From Prevotella sp902465605 (lineage in GTDB: Bacteria; Bacteroidota; Bacteroidia; Bacteroidales; Bacteroidaceae), in the NCBI GenBank assembly GCA_902465605.1, contig CABQNT010000002.1, positions 124,001 to 188,000 on the forward strand: a DNA stretch of 64,000 bases, in the 5' to 3' direction. The stretch's first letter is position 1. Each line of letters opens with the position of its first letter. Below, piece by piece: positions 41,147 to 50,484 of the stretch. A program made the position numbers and the translations under genes. The notes under the pieces were generated by a model, which was not told the DNA's origin, did not search any database, and saw only the letters and a list, made by a program, of their open reading frames with translations.

Positions 41147-44053
41147 TCAATATCCAAATATCTCTTCGGTAGAAAGACGTTTGATGTTGCCAATTTTCTT
41201 TAGTGCCTCCATGTTCAAATTCTTCTCATCGCCCAGAATGACGTAGCGATAGGGTATGCGTGCCATGTTTTTCTGCTCGAAGTTGACAATATCTTGCATG
41301 GTGATGTTGGGCAAGGCTTGATAGATTCGTTCGTTTTCATCATAATCAAGGCCTCTTTCTTTGGCATCCAAATAAGCTTGAAGTACACCACTGCGTGTGA
41401 CGCGAAGGCTGGCCAGTTGCTTCGTCAAACCCTGTTTGGCAATGTCGAAGGCTGCTTTACTTTGTGGAATGGTGTCTAAGATGTTGTTGAACACCTTGAT
41501 GCAATCCATCATTTTGTCGTTTTGAGTGATGATATAAGTTTGTGCATACTCAGGATGACCTTTCAACGGACTGTTGTTGTAAAATGCTGATGCGCTATAA
41601 GCCAACCCTCTAGCTTCACGCAACTCTTGGAAAACAACGGTGTTCATACCACCGCCAAAGTATTCATTGAATAGAGTTCCTACTGCTACTTGCTTGGCAT
41701 CAAAAGGTTTGTTCTCGTTGTGATACATCACCATGTAAATGTTTTTAGCATTGTAGGGAGCGATGTACACTTCGTTTTGAGGTGTGGTTTGTTCTTGATA
41801 TTCTTTGTTTTTCAATGCTGGCTTTCTGGTTTTGGCTGGCTCATATAGCTTGTCAAGGCAGGCAGAAAGCTGCTTTGTACTCGTTGGACCGTAGTATAGC
41901 ACAGATTGTTCGTATTGTTTGAGCGATTGAAACAAATCAACCAAATGCTGTGGCTGTAAGGCTTTCAACTCTTGTTCGCTTACAATATTGCGCACTTGAT
42001 TGTACGGTCCGTACATGGCATACCTTCTCAAAGCATTGAAATTTTTGCGTTGATCGTTCTTGTCGTCTTGCCTTGCTTTCAATGTTAATGCAACATATTG
42101 TTCGTACGCTTTTGCATCGGGTTTCGCATCGGTCATCAGTTCGTTGAGCAATTTTACCGCTTTGGGCATATTCTCATCCAATCCTGACAACAAAATGGCG
42201 ATCTTGCGCGGATTGGCTATGATGTTGAAGCTGCAGGCCAGTTTGTAAAACTCGCGTTTGATGTCCTCTGCCGATTTCTTAGAGGTACCCAGGTAGCTGA
42301 TGTAATCACACGCCACTGCATACTCTTTGTTAGCAGTTGTGCCGAAATCCCAATTGAAAACAAGGTTAAAAAGTCCGTCATCGCTGTTGTGTTTGTACAC
42401 AATAGGTAGCTTCTTTTTAGTCTGCGTGAAGGTTAAGTCGCGCTTGAAATCAAGGAATTGCGGCTGTATGGGCGTGGCGTGTGCATTTTTTATGTCACGC
42501 AAAAATGCACTGCTCTCGTTGCGGTTGCTGGGGATGGGGGTGATTTGCGGTTTGTCTATCTTCTTTTGCGTCGTGTCTTCTCCTTGCTTCTTGTACACAC
42601 AAACAAAGTTGTCTTTGAAGTGTTTGTTGGCAAAGGCCATGATGTCTTGTTTCGAAATCTTTGCCAATCTATCCAAACGATTGACCACATCTTCCCATCT
42701 CTGATTGTTAATGAAGGCATCGGTCAGCATAGAAACGCGCGAACGATTTGACTGTAGCGATTTGTAATAATCGCGTTTGGTGTTGTTGATGATTGACGAG
42801 AGCAAATCATCGGCAAATGCTCCCCGTTTTAGTTTGTCAACCTCAGCCAATAATAGCTGTTTGACATCTTCCAATGATTGTCCCTCTTTGGGTAAGCCCT
42901 CCATGCAGAAGGAAGAATAATCGGCCAAGGCATTAACGAACGAACCACTTTCCAAAACCTTCATGCTTTGATTGAGGTTCAAATCTAACAATCCAGCATG
43001 TCCGTTGCTCAATATTTTATCCACCAAGGTGAGTGTGTCATTTTGCAGTGATGCAGCCCCGTCGAACTTCCAGGCCAGCAATACATTCTCGGCTTCCAGT
43101 CCCACTACTGTGGTGTCTACACTGGCTTTCAGGTCGGGTTGCGGTGCGAAGGTAGGATAGGATAGTGTTGGGTTCTTCTTCCATGCTCCGAAATATTTGT
43201 CCAAGATGGCTATCACTTCATCCGGATTCATGTCGCCTGCCATGCAGATAGCCACGTTGTTGGGCACATAGTAGCGTTTGAAATAGTTTTGGATGTTTAC
43301 TATTGATGGATTTTTAAGATGAGCCTGTGTGCCGATAGTGGTTTGTGTGCCATAGGGATGCGTAGGAAACAGTTTGGCATTGAGTGCGTTCCACTGTTTC
43401 CTACCATCGTTCGAAAGCCCGATGTTGAATTCTTCGTACACAGCTTCCAATTCGGTATGAAAGCCTCTGATCACCATATTTTGAAACCGGTCGGCTTGTA
43501 TTTTAGCCCAATTGTCTACTTCATTGGCCGGAATATTCTCTACATAACAGGTGATGTCGTTGCTCGTAAAGGCGTTAGACCCTTCAGAACCGATGGCTGC
43601 CATCAGCTTGTCATATTCATTGGGAATGTTGTATTGCGCAGCCAACTGTGATATACTGTCAATTTCATGGTAAGCCTGTTTGCGTTCGGCAGCATCGGTC
43701 AGCAAGCGATATTTCTCATATCGCTGCGTGATGTCTTGCAGATAAGCAGCCTCTTTCTCCGCATTGGTGGTGCCAAACTGCTTGGTTCCCTTAAACATCA
43801 AGTGCTCTAAATAGTGCGCCAAACCTGTAGTTTCGGCAGGATCGTTCCTACTTCCTGTCTTTACGGCAATGTAAGTTTGAATACGCGGCTTCTCTTTGTT
43901 CACGCTAAGGTAAACTTTCAGTCCGTTATCCAATGTGTAGATGCGGGCTTTCATGGGGTCGCCCGTCACTGTTTGGTAATCGTATACTTTTGCATATAGA
44001 CTACTTTGAAACAGTATGAGCAGTAAGCTTGACAATAGTAATCTTGTTCTCAT
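41147..44053 (-). CDS. M16 family metallopeptidase (two-module, secreted)
   Basis: A 968-residue insulinase-family peptidase. A signal peptide (MRTRLLLSSLLLILFQSSLYA) is followed by the first M16 half with the inverted zinc motif HYLEHLMFKG, then an inactive M16C domain and a second pair (FNEYFGGGMNTVVFQELREARGLAYSA). Pitrilysin-like enzymes act as peptide-degrading clamshells in the periplasm; substrate unknown. The ATG at 44053 is placed at the signal peptide; upstream in-frame codons overlap the preceding gene. Confidence 0.92.
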   Translation of the reverse strand: MRTRLLLSSLLLILFQSSLYAKVYDYQTVTGDPMKARIYTLDNGLKVYLSVNKEKPRIQTYIAVKTGSRNDPAETTGLAHYLEHLMFKGTKQFGTTNAEKEAAYLQDITQRYEKYRLLTDAAERKQAYHEIDSISQLAAQYNIPNEYDKLMAAIGSEGSNAFTSNDITCYVENIPANEVDNWAKIQADRFQNMVIRGFHTELEAVYEEFNIGLSNDGRKQWNALNAKLFPTHPYGTQTTIGTQAHLKNPSIVNIQNYFKRYYVPNNVAICMAGDMNPDEVIAILDKYFGAWKKNPTLSYPTFAPQPDLKASVDTTVVGLEAENVLLAWKFDGAASLQNDTLTLVDKILSNGHAGLLDLNLNQSMKVLESGSFVNALADYSSFCMEGLPKEGQSLEDVKQLLLAEVDKLKRGAFADDLLSSIINNTKRDYYKSLQSNRSRVSMLTDAFINNQRWEDVVNRLDRLAKISKQDIMAFANKHFKDNFVCVYKKQGEDTTQKKIDKPQITPIPSNRNESSAFLRDIKNAHATPIQPQFLDFKRDLTFTQTKKKLPIVYKHNSDDGLFNLVFNWDFGTTANKEYAVACDYISYLGTSKKSAEDIKREFYKLACSFNIIANPRKIAILLSGLDENMPKAVKLLNELMTDAKPDAKAYEQYVALTLKARQDDKNDQRKNFNALRRYAMYGPYNQVRNIVSEQELKALQPQHLVDLFQSLKQYEQSVLYYGPTSTKQLSACLDKLYEPAKTRKPALKNKEYQEQTTPQNEVYIAPYNAKNIYMVMYHNENKPFDAKQVAVGTLFNEYFGGGMNTVVFQELREARGLAYSASAFYNNSPLKGHPEYAQTYIITQNDKMMDCIKVFNNILDTIPQSKAAFDIAKQGLTKQLASLRVTRSGVLQAYLDAKERGLDYDENERIYQALPNITMQDIVNFEQKNMARIPYRYVILGDEKNLNMEALKKIGNIKRLSTEEIFGY

Positions 44054-44126
44054 TTTTATGATTGTTAATGACTTGTTAGTAATATCCAATTTTGTTAGGT
44101 TTTGTTTCAAGCGGTTGAACCTGATT

Positions 44127-45983
44127 TCAGTTCTCGTATTCAACCTCTCGATCCAGTTTTTCAATGAAGTTATCGAATAAATTTTGTTCTACGTCACCCA
44201 TGGCAAACTCTTTCTCAGCATCTTTTCTAATCTCGGCTATCCATGCCCGACGCGCCTTGATGTAATCTGTACGAATGCGATCGGCATCAGCCAAGGTAAT
44301 GGTGTCGAGTTGATAATAATTCTTAATGAGTTCGTATGTCCAAGCCCACTGGTATTCTCGATAGTGTTCGTTGATGTCGGTGAATCTTTGCAGCACATCA
44401 TCAATCGTCTCGAGCTCGCCATTTTTAATGTCGTCTATCAATCGTTCTTCTTCTGAAACAGGCAGCAGCAGTCCGGCCAGGTCTGTCCATTTGCCCGTTC
44501 CAATCGTCGTAGTGGGCGGTGTAAGTGCCGGGTCTTTCTTCAAAACTCGTTTCAAAACCGCACCCATGTAGATGTGAAGTGCGATGTCATAGTATTTGAT
44601 ACCTTTTTTTAGCGAACTGGCATTGATGACATATTCATGATAATTGTAGGTTGAAACGTCATCACCCGAGGCTTCGCGCAACTTTTCCAAAATCTTTTTT
44701 CCTTCCACAATTTCGCCAACAGAGAAAGGAGAAAGCCAATCGAAGTTTACGATACTCTTTTGTGAATGTTGCGGACGCAAATCTCTTTTCGGCCACTTGT
44801 TGATGTCTCTGTACAGACCAACGGTCGTAATGTTTCGTCCCGGCGACAAGTACATGATGTCACCATAGGCGATGAGGTAGGAGAACGGAAGGCTGCGCGT
44901 GTCGGGATGATACATCAATTTGCCGAAACATACAGAGAATGTGCCGATGTGTGCCGGCATCAACAGATAGGCACCGCTGGCCGTCTTGCATCCACGTTGC
45001 AGCACGCCATAGTGCATCGGCCCCATTTTATACGCATGGTTGCTAAAGTTGGTGGCTGAACCAGCATTGTAGAAAGAGAACATTCCGCCAATCAACAGGC
45101 TGCTCTTGTGATGACTGGATGAGAAGGGACCGCAGAAGGCTGCACAAGCTTCGCCGTTGGCCATATAGCTGTTGGCGAAGAATATACTGGAAGACGCCGT
45201 AAAACCATTTGTTACCTGGCAGGTCTCACCCACAAAGCAATCTTGCATTTTTACACTATTGATGATGGAAGACCCGTGCGAGATGATGGAATTTTCACAA
45301 ATGACACCTGTGCCAATATATACACTGGCGGCCTCTGAACTAAGAATCGTACAGTCGCTCAGACGTGATGCACCGTTGATTTCGCAATCATCAAAGATGA
45401 TGGTGTTGGTGATTTCTTTTGTGTTCACGATTTTCACACGATTGCCAATCCATGCTTGGTCCGATTCGTCTAAAGCCATGCTTTCCTTGATGAGACGGAG
45501 TATGGCGTCTTTGAGTGCCTTGTCTTGAAAATGTTGTACCATGAAGGCGGCAAACTGACTGTTTAATTCTCTGAACAATACTACGTTACCATCGCCCACT
45601 TCATTTAATACTGAAATGGTGTTGCCCTCACCATAAGTGGCTCCCTCGGTAGTCTCGAGTGTGCAAATGTTTGAAATAAAACACCTGTCGCCAATCGTAT
45701 AATTATTGATGTAATTGCCAACGTTCTCTATCAGGTTGTTGTCACCTACGGTTACGTTTCTCAGTGTGGCGTTGAAAATGCCCGAATGCTTGAAAAACCC
45801 CTTCGTTACCTCCAACGTTTCTTCAAAGGCACCAAGACGATTCTCGCCATAGAATAGGACGCGACTCAAATACTTTGGACAGAATTCCTCAGCAACCAAA
45901 ACAGAAGACCAATCTTCTGCCCAGCAACCACGATTTTCTAATGCACTTATCTCTTCACTTGTTAATTGTCTGTACTCTTTCAT
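44127..45983 (-). CDS. DUF4954 family protein with left-handed beta-helix repeats
   Basis: A 618-residue cytoplasmic protein. Residues about 60-330 contain many hexapeptide-like repeats (LRNVTVGDNNLIENVGNYI, SVYIGTGVICENSIISHGSSI) suggesting a left-handed beta-helix as in acyl- or nucleotidyltransferases; the C-terminal 200 residues are helical. It belongs to DUF4954, common in Bacteroidales, with no known activity. ATG 45983 preferred to TTG 45992, which would abut the hflX stop. Lies between hflX and the M16 peptidase. Confidence 0.82.
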   Translation of the reverse strand: MKEYRQLTSEEISALENRGCWAEDWSSVLVAEEFCPKYLSRVLFYGENRLGAFEETLEVTKGFFKHSGIFNATLRNVTVGDNNLIENVGNYINNYTIGDRCFISNICTLETTEGATYGEGNTISVLNEVGDGNVVLFRELNSQFAAFMVQHFQDKALKDAILRLIKESMALDESDQAWIGNRVKIVNTKEITNTIIFDDCEINGASRLSDCTILSSEAASVYIGTGVICENSIISHGSSIINSVKMQDCFVGETCQVTNGFTASSSIFFANSYMANGEACAAFCGPFSSSHHKSSLLIGGMFSFYNAGSATNFSNHAYKMGPMHYGVLQRGCKTASGAYLLMPAHIGTFSVCFGKLMYHPDTRSLPFSYLIAYGDIMYLSPGRNITTVGLYRDINKWPKRDLRPQHSQKSIVNFDWLSPFSVGEIVEGKKILEKLREASGDDVSTYNYHEYVINASSLKKGIKYYDIALHIYMGAVLKRVLKKDPALTPPTTTIGTGKWTDLAGLLLPVSEEERLIDDIKNGELETIDDVLQRFTDINEHYREYQWAWTYELIKNYYQLDTITLADADRIRTDYIKARRAWIAEIRKDAEKEFAMGDVEQNLFDNFIEKLDREVEYEN

Positions 45984-45992
45984 ATTTTTCAA

Positions 45993-47237
45993 TTAATCTG
46001 TTGGATACAAGAAGTCGTTATATGGATATTTCTGCACATGCAACTGCCGCACGGCTTTGTACAACGTTTCTCTGAATTCGTCAATGTTTTGCTTTTGTTT
46101 TGCCGATATGAAGACACAGTTTTCATTCAACTTAGCCATCCAGGTGCGTTTCAAGTCTTCTAACGAAAGGTTTTCTTGTGTAGAAGGTGTTAGGTCATCT
46201 GGGGCTTTCTCAACCCATCTGTATTGGTCTATCTTGTTGAAGACAATCATGGTCGGCTTATCTGCCGCATCCAATTCTTTCAGTGTGTTGTCAACCACTC
46301 TGATTTGTTCTTCAAAGTCGGGATGCGAAATGTCTACCACATGCAACAGCAAATCGGCCTCGCGCACTTCGTCAAGGGTTGATTTGAACGAATCGACAAG
46401 GTCGGTGGGCAATTTCCGAATGAATCCCACCGTATCGGCCAGCAAAAAGGGAAGATTTTCAATCACTACTTTGCGTACCGTGGTGTCTAACGTGGCAAAA
46501 AGTTTGTTCTCTGCGAACACCTCACTCTTGGACAACAGGTTCATCAAGGTAGACTTACCCACGTTGGTATATCCCACCAAGGCCACCCGAATCATCCTTC
46601 CGCGGTTCTTGCGCTGTGTGGTTTTCTGTTTGTCAATATCGATGAGCCGTTGCTTGAGCAGCGTGATGCGCTGTAAAATGATGCGACGGTCCATTTCAAG
46701 CTGTGTCTCACCCGGACCACGCAAGCCAACAGAGCCCTTTCCACCACCTGAACCTGAGCCGCCACCTTGCCGTTCCAAGTGAGTCCACAAGCGTTGCAGT
46801 CGAGGCAGCATGTATCGGTATTGCGCCAATTCAACCTGTGTTTTTGCATTGGCTGTCTGAGCCCGCATGGCAAAAATGTCGAGAATCAGGGAGGTTCGGT
46901 CTAAAATTTTAACCTGAAGTTCTTTCTCTATGTTTCTGATTTGCTTGGCAGAAAGCTCGTCATCGAAAATAACCATCCCAACAGGGCGGTCGTTTTCTTT
47001 CTCATTTTCTATATACTGTTTGATTTCTTCTAATTTTCCTTTACCCACATAACTCACCATGTTGGCCCCCCCCAGCTTCTGTGTGAATCTTTTGACGGTA
47101 ACTGCGCCTGCGGTGTCTGCCAGAAATTCCAACTCATCCAGATATTCATTGGTCTTCTCCTCGTTCTGATCCTGAGTGATGAGACCTACGAGTATGGCTG
47201 TTTCGGCTTTTGCTTCTGATATGACAAATTCTTTCAT
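45993..47237 (-). CDS. hflX: GTPase HflX
   Basis: A 414-residue ribosome-associated GTPase that splits stalled or hibernating ribosomes. The N-terminal HflX domain (1-200; VGKGKLEEIKQYI, FDDELSAKQIRNIE, LDRTSLILDIFAMRA) is followed by a glycine-rich linker (GGGSGSGGGKGSVGLRGPGE) and the G domain (GYTNVGKSTLM, DTVGFIRKLP, NKID). First gene of the run hflX, DUF4954, M16, fumarase, with a consensus promoter. Confidence 0.95.
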   Translation of the reverse strand: MKEFVISEAKAETAILVGLITQDQNEEKTNEYLDELEFLADTAGAVTVKRFTQKLGGANMVSYVGKGKLEEIKQYIENEKENDRPVGMVIFDDELSAKQIRNIEKELQVKILDRTSLILDIFAMRAQTANAKTQVELAQYRYMLPRLQRLWTHLERQGGGSGSGGGKGSVGLRGPGETQLEMDRRIILQRITLLKQRLIDIDKQKTTQRKNRGRMIRVALVGYTNVGKSTLMNLLSKSEVFAENKLFATLDTTVRKVVIENLPFLLADTVGFIRKLPTDLVDSFKSTLDEVREADLLLHVVDISHPDFEEQIRVVDNTLKELDAADKPTMIVFNKIDQYRWVEKAPDDLTPSTQENLSLEDLKRTWMAKLNENCVFISAKQKQNIDEFRETLYKAVRQLHVQKYPYNDFLYPTD

Positions 47238-47260
47238 TCGGTATATAAATATGGTGATTG

Positions 47261-47291
47261 CAAAGTTACAATAAAGCGATAAAATGACAAA
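47261..47291 (-). promoter_or_regulatory. consensus promoter of hflX
   Basis: The minus strand has TTTG (47291-47288), a 19-bp gap and TAACTTTG (47268-47261). The ATG follows 24 bp later. Confidence 0.83.
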
Positions 47292-47436
47292 ATAAAAACA
47301 TCTATTTTGTTACGGTGGCCAATACAACCCAATAGCAGCTCATCTACAATGTCAAGATTTCTTCGATGTTTGATGGACAGGGCGTAAAAACATGAGGCTG
47401 ATAGATTAAGAATTTTCTTGACAACGTCCTCTCTTA

Positions 47437-47488
47437 TCCTTGGCATATTTACAAACTCTGTCCCTGAAGTTTGTAAATATGCCAAGGA
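47437..47488. repeat. perfect 21-bp inverted repeat with 10-base loop
   Basis: The arms 47437-47457 and 47468-47488 (beginning TCCTTGGCATATT) are perfect complements. Neither side has a T-run, so it is not a canonical terminator. It lies in the divergent gap between hflX and the hexosaminidase gene, about 150 bp upstream of the hflX promoter and 90 bp before array E. Confidence 0.9.
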
Positions 47489-47581
47489 ATTTGCAATGTC
47501 TGCAAGTGCTAATAGTACAATGTGTTAGTTATATTTCGTTGCGTGATGCGAATATTTTTCATACTATTTTTGATCAAAAGC

Positions 47582-47690
47582 ATTGCTTTTAGACCATTAT
47601 ATGTATGCTTTTGCTGGTCAACAACATGCATATTGCGCCATCAAGTAATGCTTCTTGTCGAGTAAACTCAATGCTATAACGTAAGAAGGT
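47582..47690. repeat. 22-bp dyad array E (slightly irregular)
   Basis: The GC of the core recurs at 47585, 47607, 47628, 47650 and 47673, i.e. steps of 22, 21, 22 and 23 bp. Units mix ATTGCTTTTAG, ATGCTTTTGC and AATGCTATAAC types. The rest of the 770-bp gap has the hflX promoter, the 21-bp inverted repeat and a -7 box for the hexosaminidase; I see no gene in it. Confidence 0.72.
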
Positions 47691-47976
47691 CGACTTACAC
47701 GGTACCGAAGTCGCTTGTTTTGTATCCTCTGTGCCTATTGATTTTTTCTAGAATGAAAGTTTACAAGGGTCGTTTTTTTGCCCACTTTTTTGATAAATTA
47801 TATTACAAATTTGACGAGATGCGAGATGATTTTTTTTATTTGTAAAAAATATGAAAACTCAAAAAATAGTGCGGATTTTGCGTTTCAAATAGTAGGTCAT
47901 TTGTTAACAAAACTATAAAAATGGATTGAAAACCTTTTTTTTAAGAAATCATGGCAGTCATTTCAATAAATTATGA

Positions 47977-47984
47977 TAACTTTG
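47977..47984 (+). promoter_or_regulatory. -7 box of the hexosaminidase gene
   Basis: TAACTTTG, 24 bp before the ATG at 48008; no -33 box at the usual distance. Confidence 0.5.
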
Positions 47985-48007
47985 TGTCATAAATAACCAT
48001 ATTCATC

Positions 48008-49612
48008 ATGAAAGTAAAACTTTTAATGTTAGCACTATTTTTAAGTGGGCTGTCCTTTCAATCTGCGACAGCTAGTTCAGTAGCCGATTACAAGGTAGTT
48101 CCCATGCCGAGGGAGATTACTACAACGGCTAAAAAAGATTTTATGTTGACCGCTGCCACTCCCATCGTTTATCCAGAGGGAAATGCAGATTTGAAGCGTA
48201 ATGCCGAATTCCTGGCACAATATATTCGCGAGGTCACTGGCATTCAGGTGTCAACTACCACGAGTAAATCTAAGAATGCCATCACCCTGTCATTAAACAA
48301 GAAAATGAAGGAGGACGAGGGGTATGTCATCACTGTGACAAACAAAGGAATTACTGTTACAGGAAAGACACCTAATGGTATTTTCTATGGAATACAAACC
48401 CTGCGCAAGTCGTTGCCCACGGAGAAAACCGACAGCCAAATTACTTTTCCGGGCGTTGTGATCAAAGATGCGCCTCGCTTTGGTTATCGGGGAGGCATGC
48501 TCGACTGTGGCCGTCATTTCTTCCCACTTGATTTCGTAAAGAAATACATAGATTTGTTGGCGCTTCACAATATGAATGTCTTCCACTGGCATCTGAGCGA
48601 AGACCAGGGCTGGCGTATAGAAATTAAGAAATACCCTAAGCTGACAGAAGTTGGATCGGTACGTTCTGAGACGGTCATCGGACACAATTCCGATGTTTAT
48701 GATGGCGTGCCTCATGGCGGTTTCTATACTCAAGACCAAGCTCGTGAAATCGTTAAGTATGCTGCTGACAGATATATTACGGTGATTCCAGAAATCGATA
48801 TGCCCGGTCACATGCTTGCTGCGCTGGCATCTTATCCTGAACTGGGATGTACTGGTGGCCCTTATAAGGTGTCAACGTCATGGGGCATTTTCGATGATGT
48901 GCTGTGTTTGGGTAACGAAAAGACCTATCAGTTCTGCCAGGATGTGCTGGGTGAGCTCATCGATATCTTCCCCTCTAAGTTGATTAATATCGGTGGTGAC
49001 GAATCTCCACGTGTGCGTTGGGAGAAATGTCCTAAGTGTCAGAAGGTCATGAAAGACCACAACCTACCGGTGAAAAAGCTGCAAGGATATTTCACCAACC
49101 GCATAGAAAAGTTTGTCAACAGCAAAGGTAGAAGCATCATCGGATGGGACGAAATTCTCGACGGTGATATCAATCAGAGCGCTACCGTCATGAGTTGGCG
49201 TGGAGTAGCTCCTGGTATCAAAGCTGCCAAGAGAGGTCATGATGTCGTGATGTCACCAACCACCTATGCTTATTTTGATTACTACCAGACAGATAAAAAG
49301 GCTTCGGAACCGCTTTTGATTGGAGGGAATCTCCCCATCGAAAAGACTTACAGCTTTGACCCCTTGCCAGACACCCTGTCGGTTGACGTGCGTAACCACA
49401 TTATTGGCGTTCAAGCTAACCTGTGGACAGAGTACATCGCCTATCCTAATTTAGCAGAATATCAGTTGCTTCCACGCCTTGCTGCCATTTCTGAGATTCA
49501 ATGGTCAGATAAGAAGAAAGATTTTCCAGAGTTCAAAGAGCGTCTTACTAGATTCGTTAGATTCTATGACCTTTATGACTATGTATATGCAAAGCACCTT
49601 TGGAAGAAATAA
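48008..49612 (+). CDS. beta-N-acetylhexosaminidase, family GH20
   Basis: A 534-residue secreted enzyme removing terminal GlcNAc or GalNAc from glycans. A signal peptide (first ~22 residues, ending ATA) precedes an N-terminal GH20b domain (about 25-150) and the GH20 barrel: MNVFHWHLSEDQGWRIEI, VIPEIDMPGHMLAAL, NIGGDESPRVRW (catalytic Asp-Glu), IGWDEILDGD, and W-rich LWTEYIAYP near the end. It heads an amino-sugar cluster with nagB 21 bp downstream. Confidence 0.94.
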   Translation: MKVKLLMLALFLSGLSFQSATASSVADYKVVPMPREITTTAKKDFMLTAATPIVYPEGNADLKRNAEFLAQYIREVTGIQVSTTTSKSKNAITLSLNKKMKEDEGYVITVTNKGITVTGKTPNGIFYGIQTLRKSLPTEKTDSQITFPGVVIKDAPRFGYRGGMLDCGRHFFPLDFVKKYIDLLALHNMNVFHWHLSEDQGWRIEIKKYPKLTEVGSVRSETVIGHNSDVYDGVPHGGFYTQDQAREIVKYAADRYITVIPEIDMPGHMLAALASYPELGCTGGPYKVSTSWGIFDDVLCLGNEKTYQFCQDVLGELIDIFPSKLINIGGDESPRVRWEKCPKCQKVMKDHNLPVKKLQGYFTNRIEKFVNSKGRSIIGWDEILDGDINQSATVMSWRGVAPGIKAAKRGHDVVMSPTTYAYFDYYQTDKKASEPLLIGGNLPIEKTYSFDPLPDTLSVDVRNHIIGVQANLWTEYIAYPNLAEYQLLPRLAAISEIQWSDKKKDFPEFKERLTRFVRFYDLYDYVYAKHLWKK

Positions 49613-49633
49613 TTATTAATAAATTAATTGAAG

Positions 49634-50425
49634 ATGAGAGTCATTATAGAAGAAAATTATGAGTCGCTGTCACATTGGGCAGCCGAACATGTCATTGAGC
49701 GTATTAACAGGTTCAACCCAACACCTGATCATCCTTTCGTGTTAGGATTGCCTACCGGTTCGTCTCCAGAAGGTATGTATGCCCGCTTGGTAAAGGCTTG
49801 TCAAGAGGGTAGAGTGTCATTTAAAAACGTGTTGACCTTCAACATGGATGAGTATGTGGGTTTGCCTGAATCGCATCCCCAAAGCTATCATTCGTTTATG
49901 GCGCGCAATTTGTTTGACCATATCGACTGTCCAAAGGAAAATATCCATATTCTTAACGGCAATGCGAAGGATTTAGAGGCTGAATGCAAGGCATACGAGG
50001 AGAAGATTAAAGCTGTGGGGGGCATCGAATTGTTTATTGGTGGCATTGGTCCAGACGGTCATATCGCTTTCAATGAACCATGCTCGTCTTTGACTTCCCG
50101 CACACGCATCAAAACACTAACCAGCGACACGATTATCGCCAACAGTCGATTCTTCGACAATGACGTTAACAAAGTTCCAAAACACGCATTGACGGTTGGT
50201 GTAGGAACCGTGATGGATGCGCAAGAAGTGATGATACTCTGTAACGGTCATCACAAGGCTCGCGCCCTGCAAGCTGTGGTAGAAGGACCGGTTACCCACT
50301 ACTGGACAATCAGTGTGCTTCAGCAACATCCGCACGGAATCATCGTTTGTGACGAACCTGCGACCGACGAACTGAAAGTTGGAACGTATCGCTACTTTAA
50401 AGATATTGAAAAAGATAACATTTAA
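49634..50425 (+). CDS. nagB: glucosamine-6-phosphate deaminase NagB
   Basis: A 263-residue enzyme converting glucosamine-6-phosphate to fructose-6-phosphate and ammonia. All E. coli catalytic positions are kept with the same numbering: Asp72 (FNMDEYVGL), Asp141, His143 and Glu148 (GPDGHIAFNEP). The ATG at 49634 is preferred to a TTG two codons upstream. It follows the hexosaminidase and is separated from the fusion gene by a terminator hairpin. Confidence 0.96.
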   Translation: MRVIIEENYESLSHWAAEHVIERINRFNPTPDHPFVLGLPTGSSPEGMYARLVKACQEGRVSFKNVLTFNMDEYVGLPESHPQSYHSFMARNLFDHIDCPKENIHILNGNAKDLEAECKAYEEKIKAVGGIELFIGGIGPDGHIAFNEPCSSLTSRTRIKTLTSDTIIANSRFFDNDVNKVPKHALTVGVGTVMDAQEVMILCNGHHKARALQAVVEGPVTHYWTISVLQQHPHGIIVCDEPATDELKVGTYRYFKDIEKDNI

Positions 50426-50431
50426 CAACTC

Positions 50432-50470
50432 AAGGGGCGAGTAGCGTTTAAAAACTACTAGCCCTTTTTT
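50432..50470 (+). terminator. intrinsic terminator between nagB and the NagB-like/PIG-L gene
   Basis: The stem AAGGGGCGAGTAG with CTACTAGCCCTT (one bulge) has a ~10-base loop, followed by TTTTTT. It begins 7 bp after nagB and ends 15 bp before the next ATG, so it may only partly stop transcription. Confidence 0.85.
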
Positions 50471-50484
50471 ATCGATGTAAAAAC

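Noticed and set aside
47234..47485. 83-codon minus-strand open frame upstream of hflX
   Set aside because: It covers the hflX promoter and most of the 21-bp inverted repeat, overlaps the hflX start, and shows no recognisable protein features.
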